Assembly (NCBI GenBank): GCA_002238555.1
Contig: MPMO01000012.1
Coordinates: forward strand, 29,902-93,901
Direction of reading: 5' to 3'
DNA length: 64,000 nt
DNA from: Caldilineaceae bacterium bin34
Lineage (GTDB): Bacteria; Chloroflexota; Anaerolineae; Caldilineales; Caldilineaceae
Below the pieces are notes generated by a model. The model was not told the DNA's origin. It worked only from the letters and a program-made list of their open reading frames with translations, and did not search any database. Shown one piece after another: positions 57,466-64,000 of the stretch. The first letter of the stretch is position 1. Each line of letters begins with the position of its first letter. A program made the translations under genes and the position numbers.

Positions 57466-60400
57466 ATGATGGCCGGACTCAACCAGAACCAGAAGCTGAT
57501 GGTGGCGGAAGCCTATTTCGCCGCACTCCGTCGGGTACGTGCATCGGGCGGCGGGACCGGGGAACGGTCCCATTATCCGGCCCTGGAACACCTACTTGGT
57601 GCGGTCGGGAATGGGCTCAAACCCAAGGTATTCTGCATTCAGGAAGGCGCGGATCAGGGTGCCGGCCATCCGGACTTCGCCCTCTACACGGCGCAGCAAG
57701 TCCAAAGGGGGACACCAAGGGTGGGACAGCTCCCGGAACGGAGCGTTGTGGAAGTAAAGGGCGTGGAGGACGATGCTTGGCTGACCGCGCAGTCGGATCA
57801 GGTAAGCCGCTATTGGGGCCGCTACAAACTGGTCCTGGTAACGAACCTGCACGATTTCATTCTGGTGGGCGAGGACGAGTCGGGGGGGCCAACCAAACTC
57901 GAAACCTTCCGGTTGGCGGAGAATTCGGACGACTTCTGGAACAGGCTGGAGCAACCCCGCACCTTTGCCCGCGCAGTCGGCGCCGGCCTCTGCGAATACC
58001 TGGCCCGCGCGCTCTCGCACCGGACCGCCTTGACCGAACCGAAGGATCTGGCCTGGCTGCTTGCTTCCTATGCCCGCGACGGCTTGGCACGGGTCGAGAC
58101 GGCGGGGGAGTCACCATCACTGCTCAGGATCCGGTCGTCACTGGAGGATGCACTCGGGATTCGCTTTGAGGGTGAGCGCGGTAAGCACTTTTTCCACTCA
58201 ACCCTGATCCAGACGTTGTTCTACGGTGTTTTCTCGGCCTGGGTGCTGTGGTCACGCCAAGCCGAGAGCAACGATGGTCCGTTGTTCAAGGATGCCTACA
58301 GTCCGACGCGGTTCAATTGGCGCGAGGCAGTCTGGCACCTGCGGGCCCCCGTACTCCGAGCACTGTTTGCACAGCTGTCCGACCCAGGCCGGTTGCAGCC
58401 GCTCGGCCTCGTCGAGGTGCTGGACTGGACGGCCGCCGCGCTCGACCGCGTGGACCGGGCCGCATTCTTCGCACGATTCAACGAGGGCGAGGCAGTGCCG
58501 TACTTCTACGAACCTTTCCTCGAAGCCTTCGACCCCATCCTGCGCAAGCAGTTGGGCGTCTGGTATACGCCAACGGAAGTGGTCCGCTACATGGTGGCCC
58601 GCGTGGACAAGGCACTGAAGGACGATCTGGACATCCCGGACGGGCTCGCGGCGGAGAACGTCTATGTGCTGGACCCGTGCTGCGGCACCGGGGCCTATCT
58701 GGTGGAAGTACTCCGCCGGATAGGCCTCAATCTCGGGGAACAGGGCCTCGGCGCGCTCGCGGGCATGGCGGTGAAGAAAGCGGCAACCGAGAGGGTGTTC
58801 GGATTCGAGATCATGCCGGCCCCGTTCGTTGTCGCGCACCTGCAGGTCGGCTTGACCCTGCAGAACCTCGATGCGCCCCTGGTTGACGACGGAACCGAGC
58901 GCGCAGGTGTGTTCCTTACCAACGCGCTGACCGGATGGGAGCCCCGCACCAACAAGCCGCTGCTCTTCCCGGAACTGGAGGAGGAACGCGACCGGGCGGA
59001 TCGGGTCAAGCAGGAGACTCCAATTCTGGTGATCCTCGGGAACCCGCCCTACAACGGGTTTGCCGGCATGGCGGTGGACGAGGAACGCGAGCTTTCGGAA
59101 ACCTACCGCACCACCAGGCGCGTGCGCCGGCCCGAAGGCCAGGGCCTCAACGACCTCTACGTACGGTTCTTCCGCATGGCGGAGCGGCGCATCGCGGAGA
59201 AGACCGGCCAGGGTGTGGTTTGCTTCATCTCCAACTATTCCTGGCTCGATGGGTTGTCGTTCACGGGCATGCGGGAACGCTACCTCGAATCGTTCGATGC
59301 GATCCGGATCGACTGCTTGAACGGCGACAAGTACAAGACAGGCAAGGTCGCACCGGACGGCTCACCCGACCCGAGCATCTTCTCTACCGAGAGCGATCCG
59401 GTAGGTATTCAGGTGGGCACGGCCATCGCAACGCTGGTGCGCAAGGCGGACCACGAACCGACCAAGACGGTTGCGTTTCGGGACCTCTGGGGCCAGAAGA
59501 AGTCGGCGGAGTTGGTCGCCACGGCCGAGGCGGAACCGGATGTGCTCTACTCCAACATTGAACCGGTGCTGCCACTCGGCCTTCCTTTCGCAGAAACGGC
59601 GGTGAGCACCGACTGGTTCGACTGGCCGACGCTGCCCGATCTGTTCCCAGTGTCGTTCCCCGGTGTCAAGACCAGTCGCGACGGGTTTCTCGTGGACACC
59701 GATCTTGATCGGCTCCGGGAGCGCGTAGGCGACTACTTCGACCCGGCTCTGAGTCATGAGGAAATCGCGCGGCGCTATCCGAGCGTTATGAAGTCCACAG
59801 CGCGGTTCGATGCCAGTTTGGTGCGCGACGCACTGCTGAGGCGCGGCGGTCCGGATGAATCCGGATTCGTCCAGACCGCCTACCGGCCATTCGACAACCG
59901 CTGGCTGTACTGGGAGAAGGATACGAAGCTGCTCGACGAAAAGCGCGCCGACTACAGGCCGCATGTTTTTGGAGGAAACCTATGGATGGGCGCCAGTAAG
60001 CGCGAGATTCAGGCAGATTTCTCGCATGGCACTTGGATTCGAGATCTTGCGAACTGGAAATATGGCTTCTGGGGCATCCATCTCTTCCCCGCTTGGCTCT
60101 GCGATGACAGTTTGGAGAACTCAGAGGTCAGTCGTCGCGCCAATCTTTCGCACAGAGCTCACCGCTATCTCACCCACCTTAACCTCAGTGTCGAAGACCT
60201 GTTCCACCATGTCCTAGCCACCTTGCACGATCCAGCGTATCGGGAGACCAATGCGGGTGCGTTGCGTATGGAGTGGCCGCGCGTCCCTCTCCCCGGCTGG
60301 CCAAATGGCGAAGCCAAGCATGCTGCGGAACTCGCTCGGTCAGTGGCGCGTGGGCGCAAAATCGCAGTCTTACTTGAGCCAGAAACGTCTGTACCAGGTG

Positions 60401-60837
60401 TCACGCAAACACCCCTGCGTCCGGAGATTGCGGTCCTGGGCATTCCCGCAACCACCAACGGAGGAAACATGACCGATGCCCACTTCGCGGTGACTGCCGG
60501 GTGGGGACGTCGTGGTTCGGGTGATGCAGTCATGCCTGGTCGAGGCCGTGCGGTGGAACGCACTTACACAACAACGGAACGCTCCTCCTTGTCTGATGCG
60601 TTACCCGTTCTTGGTGAAACCACCTTCGATGTCCACCTCAACGGGGAGGCTTTCTGGTGCAACATCCCCGCTGCTGTCTGGAACTACCAGCTCGGTGGAT
60701 ATCAGGTGCTCAAGAAGTGGCTGTCCTACCGAGAGCAAGTGATCCTCGGACGGAATCTTCTACCTGAGGAAGTGCAGTACTTCGCTGACACCACACGGCG
60801 AATCGGTGCTCTGTTGATGATGTCACCGTCCAGTTGA
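57466..60837 (+). CDS. Single-chain restriction-modification enzyme (type IIG-like, N6-adenine methylase)
   Basis: This is a 1123-residue protein joining a nuclease and an adenine methyltransferase. The N-terminus has a PD-(D/E)XK pattern: P69-D70 in 'GHPDFAL' and E96-V-K98 in 'SVVEVKG'. The methylase has motif I 'DPCCGTGAYLVEVL' (from residue 403) and motif IV 'N526-P-P-Y529' (GNPPYNGF). The last 450 residues are probably the target-recognition domain, ending 'GYQVLKKWLSYRE'. There is no helicase region, unlike type ISP enzymes. ATG 57466 or 57469 is the start (AGGAAGGA just upstream). No other methylase or specificity gene is present. Confidence 0.87.
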   Translation: MMAGLNQNQKLMVAEAYFAALRRVRASGGGTGERSHYPALEHLLGAVGNGLKPKVFCIQEGADQGAGHPDFALYTAQQVQRGTPRVGQLPERSVVEVKGVEDDAWLTAQSDQVSRYWGRYKLVLVTNLHDFILVGEDESGGPTKLETFRLAENSDDFWNRLEQPRTFARAVGAGLCEYLARALSHRTALTEPKDLAWLLASYARDGLARVETAGESPSLLRIRSSLEDALGIRFEGERGKHFFHSTLIQTLFYGVFSAWVLWSRQAESNDGPLFKDAYSPTRFNWREAVWHLRAPVLRALFAQLSDPGRLQPLGLVEVLDWTAAALDRVDRAAFFARFNEGEAVPYFYEPFLEAFDPILRKQLGVWYTPTEVVRYMVARVDKALKDDLDIPDGLAAENVYVLDPCCGTGAYLVEVLRRIGLNLGEQGLGALAGMAVKKAATERVFGFEIMPAPFVVAHLQVGLTLQNLDAPLVDDGTERAGVFLTNALTGWEPRTNKPLLFPELEEERDRADRVKQETPILVILGNPPYNGFAGMAVDEERELSETYRTTRRVRRPEGQGLNDLYVRFFRMAERRIAEKTGQGVVCFISNYSWLDGLSFTGMRERYLESFDAIRIDCLNGDKYKTGKVAPDGSPDPSIFSTESDPVGIQVGTAIATLVRKADHEPTKTVAFRDLWGQKKSAELVATAEAEPDVLYSNIEPVLPLGLPFAETAVSTDWFDWPTLPDLFPVSFPGVKTSRDGFLVDTDLDRLRERVGDYFDPALSHEEIARRYPSVMKSTARFDASLVRDALLRRGGPDESGFVQTAYRPFDNRWLYWEKDTKLLDEKRADYRPHVFGGNLWMGASKREIQADFSHGTWIRDLANWKYGFWGIHLFPAWLCDDSLENSEVSRRANLSHRAHRYLTHLNLSVEDLFHHVLATLHDPAYRETNAGALRMEWPRVPLPGWPNGEAKHAAELARSVARGRKIAVLLEPETSVPGVTQTPLRPEIAVLGIPATTNGGNMTDAHFAVTAGWGRRGSGDAVMPGRGRAVERTYTTTERSSLSDALPVLGETTFDVHLNGEAFWCNIPAAVWNYQLGGYQVLKKWLSYREQVILGRNLLPEEVQYFADTTRRIGALLMMSPSS

Positions 60838-60961
60838 AGGTAAAGGCGCATTCGGTCATGTCTGGACCACGTCCCGTGACCAGTCGGTATCTCCTCCAAT
60901 GCCCGCACTCGCGCACTCGCACGTACAAGGGAGCCAACGGAAACTGTACAATGAGCACACG

Positions 60962-61258
60962 ATGAAACTTGGGAATTATTTTCGGTAATTCGTCTCTCGG
61001 GTAGGCTACGCTGTATTGCTGTTCTTGGGTTCCCTGATCGTGTTCGCCGTATTCATCGGGTCCAGCGTTTTGTTGGACTGACTCTTGGGCTTTGCTGTGG
61101 ACAAGGAAACTGTCCCATACCAGTGGGCCAAGGCTGTCATGGACGCGGTTCTGGTGGGATGTGGCTTGTTGGTAACCTTGGGAGGTGTCGTGATGGTGGT
61201 CGCGGAAACTGGGGCCTCGGTTGCGTCATTTGTGTCCCATACGAGGAGAAACAGATAG
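60962..61258 (+). pseudogene. Broken small membrane-protein gene with two in-frame stops
   Basis: Starting from ATG 60962 one frame runs to TAG 61256-61258, interrupted only by TAA at 60986-60988 and TGA at 61079-61081. The reading is membrane-like throughout: 'VGYAVLLFLGSLIVFAVFIG' before the TGA and 'DAVLVGCGLLVTLGGVVMVV' after it, then a basic tail. The final stop lies one base before the ATG of the next membrane gene, with an AGGAG site inside the tail. It may be decayed, or a shorter product may start after the TGA. Confidence 0.45.
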
Positions 61259-61259
61259 C

Positions 61260-62006
61260 ATGATTGCCTCGCTGCGGGCTTTGGTACGCGGAAAGTATCC
61301 CTTCCGCCTCCGTCTCCTTGCCTATGGGGTTGTCGGCGGTGGGCTGCTAAGCTTGACCAGCCTGATGTTGGGACAATCACCAGACTTGGCCACGACAACC
61401 GGCTTGGCCGGCTGTGTATCAATTACGGTGGGGATCTGGGCTGGTTCAGCCTTGGCCAAGTGGTCCTTGTATTTGACGGTTCACCGAATCGTTGCAGTGC
61501 TGGTTCCTGTATTGGAGGTATTGCAGGACCTGAAGCCCATCACAGTCGAGTCGGAACAAACAGGAAGCCCCCCGGAAGCGCAACTTCCCTGGCACAAGAA
61601 GGCCTGGATCTGGTGCCTGATGGACCTGCCGATCTTCTGCCTCATCTTAACACCTGTTTTCGCGCTCCTGGTACTGTTGGATCTGGGATATGGTCTATAT
61701 GATCTCAACTTAATGCGTTCTGTGACTTCAGGAATCGGAGTCTTGGCTCTGGTCGGTCTCTCTGGACAACACCTTGCAATCTGGCGATTGCCCCGGGGGC
61801 TCACACGCTTGACTCAACCCGCGTCTTCGGCCCCTTCACTACGCCCTGTCGCGCAACAGGACCGGGAAAGAAAACCAACTTTGTACAGCCAACTGGTCTT
61901 GTCTTGGCAAAAAGCAACGCGCGTGACACCTGTCTGGATCGCACGGATCACCGGTGTTCCTGTGGATGAAGTTGACCCCGAGGGGTTCCCGGGCATTGCA
62001 GCTTGA
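61260..62006 (+). CDS. Hypothetical multi-pass membrane protein of the accessory island
   Basis: I do not recognise this 248-residue protein. About five hydrophobic segments are seen: roughly 18-38, 45-65, 70-88, 115-145 and 152-168. A hydrophilic loop (about 90-112) and a basic C-terminal tail of about 75 residues lie outside them. ATG 61260 has AGGAG about 12 bases upstream. It may form an operon with the small broken membrane ORF just before it. It sits between the restriction-modification gene and a transposase remnant, so an accessory or defence-linked role is possible. Confidence 0.6.
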   Translation: MIASLRALVRGKYPFRLRLLAYGVVGGGLLSLTSLMLGQSPDLATTTGLAGCVSITVGIWAGSALAKWSLYLTVHRIVAVLVPVLEVLQDLKPITVESEQTGSPPEAQLPWHKKAWIWCLMDLPIFCLILTPVFALLVLLDLGYGLYDLNLMRSVTSGIGVLALVGLSGQHLAIWRLPRGLTRLTQPASSAPSLRPVAQQDRERKPTLYSQLVLSWQKATRVTPVWIARITGVPVDEVDPEGFPGIAA

Positions 62007-62511
62007 CGTAGACTGGCCTGATGTCCAATCCACCACAGGGTGGGAATGCAACTGGCAACCCAAGACTCTCAGCACCGCTGGGAGGACACGAAAGCTGATC
62101 GCCCGTCTGAGTGGCAATCAACTCTTGGAAGTGTTGAGTACGCTGCTGGATAGTGCCTCCTGAGGCTGCCATAAAACCGCACAGAGGAAGACCTCGCACT
62201 GACGATGCTGAACCCCAGTTGTGCGTTCCTGGACAGTGAGGTGGGCGGGATTGGGTTGGCTGGTCAGGGCAAACGCAAAGTCGCGGGACGGGGGTGAATC
62301 GGGGCCGTGCGGGGTTGGTTCCGGGTGTTGTCCGCGAGCGAACGGCACGGAACAAATCCATCGTTGATTGAGGACCATACAGAACAGACAATCCCAATCG
62401 GGGATCGATCTTCGACCCCCAAACGCGCAACCAAGAGGGCCGCCGTGCGTCTTATGGGGTGAAGCATTACCTCAAAGGACACGCTGCAGCCCTCATAAAC
62501 TACATTGTTGC
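62007..62511. other. Gene-free stretch before the transposase remnant
   Basis: These 505 bases have no gene I can support. The left inverted repeat of the ISAs1-type element should lie in its right part, but I could not identify it with confidence. Confidence 0.5.
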
Positions 62512-63717
62512 ATGCCCCGACCCCAAGCTCCCGGGGCCCTGTGCGCCTTCGCCGACCATCTGGCCACGCGGACCGGGCCGCGCGACCCGCGGGGGGTGCG
62601 CCACGCCCTGCCGGTGCTCCTGGCCACGCGGCGGGTGGCCTTGGCCGGGGGCGCCAACGGCATGGCCGCGGTGGCCGCCTTCACGCACGACCACCAGGCC
62701 TGGTTCCGGCTGTGGCTGCCCCTGGGCACGGCCACGCCCTCCCGCGACACCTACCTGCGGCGGGTCCGCCGGCGGGACCCGGAGACGGCCATGAAGGCGG
62801 CCCTGTGGCTGCTGGACGGGACCAGTCTGCCCGGTCTGCGGGAGCTGATCCTGGCCCTGGACGGCAAGGTCGCGCGCCGTGCCGGCGACCCGGGCGCGGG
62901 CACGCGGGCCCTGCACAGGGCCGGCGCCTTCCTGGTGCGGGAGGGACTGACCCCAACCGGGAGCCCTGTGCGGCCAAGAGCAACGAGATCACGGCCATCC
63001 CCCGTCGGCTCGACCGCAGGGCCCTGAAGGGGGCCGTGGTCACGATTGACGCCGCCGGCTGCCAGACGGCCATTGTGCAGAACCTGCGGGCGGCCGGCGC
63101 CGACTACGTGCTGGCTGTCAAGCGCAACCAGGCCACCCTGCACCGGGAGGTGAAGGCGGCCTTCGACGAGGCCGCGCGGGGGCCTTCCGACCGGAAGTGC
63201 AGGACCACTGCGAGACCGTCGAGCGCAACGGCGGCCGCCGCGCGGGGCGCCCCCCGACCGTGCTGGGGGGCGGCGGGGGGCGCCCCGGCGCGCGGCGCCC
63301 CTGTCCCGTGCTGGGGGGGGCCGGCCTCTGCGAGTGGGTGGCGGACCCCGAGGTCGGGCCCGGCCGGCGCAGCCTGATCCGCGTGCCGGCGGAGCGCACC
63401 GGTCCCCGCGGGCGCCGGCCGCGCGCCGTGCGCTGCTACATCCCGGCCGACCGGTGGACGCACAGGCCCTGCTGGACCTCGTCCGCGGTCACTGGGGGGT
63501 GGAAAACGGCCTGCACCGCACCCTGGACGTGCAGTTCCGCGAAGACGACTGCCGCATGCGCACGGGGCACGCCCCCGCTGTGATGGCCATCCTGCGCCGG
63601 GCCGCACTAAACATGTTGCGCACGCTTCCGCAGCATTCCGGCACGCATGTGTCCATCGGGCTGTTGCGCGACCGCATCGGACGCCAACCCTGGATTCTGG
63701 CTGCCGCCCTGCCCTAA
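62512..63717 (+). pseudogene. ISAs1-family transposase, frameshifted
   Basis: The coding sequence of an ISAs1-type DDE transposase can be followed only by changing frame. Residues up to about 62955 are in one frame ('ELILALDGKVARRA'). The middle (about 62955-63195) continues in another ('KSNEITAIPRRLDRRALKGA', 'VTIDAAGCQTAIVQNL'). A third frame covers about 63195-63455 ('HCETVERNGGR'), and the last runs to 63717 ('VRGHWGVENGLHRTLDVQFR', 'DDCRMRTGHAPAVMAILRR'). At least three frameshifts mean no active enzyme. Some could be assembly errors in the G-rich runs. Confidence 0.8.
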
Positions 63718-63760
63718 TACTACAGTTGTAAAGCAGCAAGTTGTGCCTGTCTACGGTAGT
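62512..63760 (+). mobile_element. ISAs1-like insertion sequence remnant (ends not resolved)
   Basis: This span is the extent of the frameshifted transposase with a small right margin. Terminal inverted repeats and target duplication could not be found by eye. It stands beside a second, oppositely oriented transposase. Confidence 0.5.
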
Positions 63761-64000
63761 GGCAGCACTGGGCCGTCCAGGCATGCAGCCGCTTCCAGTC
63801 CAGCCAGACCAGGACATGGTCCGTGGCGGGCACGATGCGCAGCCGCGTCTGCCACAGCAGCTGGCGCACGGCGGCCAGGCTCAGGCCGACGCCAGCCCGC
63901 GGGACCGCTTGAAGGCCGCCAGGCTGCCCGTGGGCTTTTTTTTTGCCGGGGACGCCGCCTCCGGCAGCGTGGCGGCCCGCAGCACGGCCAGCAAGGCCAA
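63720..64000 (-). CDS. IS701/IS4-like transposase, C-terminal part with A9 frameshift site (5' end outside window)
   Basis: On the minus strand a frame enters from the right edge ('LALLAVLRAATLPEAASPAKKK') and ends at a TGA (63883-63881). A -1 shift at the run A9-G (complement of T9 at 63936-63944) continues into 'AVPRAGVGLSLAAVRQLLW' and 'DHVLVWLDWKRLHAWTAQ' then 'CCHYRR', which resembles the end of IS701-type transposases. The stop is TAG at 63722-63720. The run GCA-AAA-AAA-AAG is a classic slippery sequence, so this is either programmed frameshifting or a homopolymer error. The stop lies two bases from the stop of the ISAs1 remnant. Confidence 0.55.
   Translation of the reverse strand, partial: GLAGRAAGRHAAGGGVPGKKKAHGQPGGLQAVPRAGVGLSLAAVRQLLWQTRLRIVPATDHVLVWLDWKRLHAWTAQCCHYRRQAQLAALQL

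Noticed and set aside
61079..61081. TGA as a selenocysteine codon
   Set aside because: No selenoprotein-like motif and no evident stem-loop follow it, and a TAA also interrupts the same frame.
62460..62520. Left inverted repeat of the ISAs1-like element
   Set aside because: Short partial matches to the right margin at 63720-63745 were too poor to support.

Overview
The window is a GC-rich bacterial chromosome segment holding about 50 protein genes, one tRNA and two transposon remnants at its right edge. I infer a Chloroflexota host, probably a free-living or sponge-associated SAR202 or Caldilineae-like lineage. The reasons are a Tat-exported lipoprotein sugar-binding protein, repeated phytanoyl-CoA dioxygenases beside an enolase-superfamily enzyme, a Uma2-family nuclease, a DUF3179 lipoprotein and a primase zinc motif of the form C-F-G-A-C. 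This is inference; no 16S gene is present.

Left part (1-7.8 kb): the end of a sugar epimerase/dehydratase is followed by a plus-strand catabolic cluster. It has three PhyH-type dioxygenases, two sugar ABC permeases, an enolase-superfamily dehydratase and a solute-binding lipoprotein, closed by a strong intrinsic terminator (7731-7779). No transporter ATPase is present, so a shared one must serve it. Next, on the minus strand, lies an SCP2-dnaG-rpoD operon (7.9-11.4 kb). From 11.7 to 18.2 kb are a DUF3179 lipoprotein, a small membrane protein, an aldo/keto reductase, a gamma-glutamyltransferase and a eukaryote-type UDP-sugar pyrophosphorylase. From 18.2 to 22.1 kb are a double FemAB-like protein and a polyprenyl-phosphate sugar transferase, both probably for the cell surface.

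Middle (22.3-42.9 kb): hrcA-grpE (no dnaK here) leads into an acetyltransferase and the sbcD-sbcC pair. A long minus-strand translation/transcription operon runs nusA-ylxR-infB-rbfA-DHH phosphoesterase-truB-ribF from a good extended -10 promoter at 36.9 kb; rimP is missing. Upstream of it on the same strand is tgt-uppP. Then come tag-EamA, a 39-residue membrane microprotein, a membrane protein, a MazG fused to a truncated methylase tail, and tRNA-Arg(TCG).

Right part (43-64 kb): a P-loop kinase, two tandem GH4 glycosidases, uvrA, a long-form hibernation factor, a Uma2 nuclease, smpB and two tandem S41 proteases. One of the two proteases has lost both catalytic residues. From 56.7 kb the character changes to an accessory island: a DUF433/DUF5615 toxin-antitoxin pair, a single-chain restriction-modification enzyme, a membrane gene preceded by an apparently broken small membrane ORF, a frameshifted ISAs1-type transposase and the end of an IS701-like transposase with an A9 slippery run.
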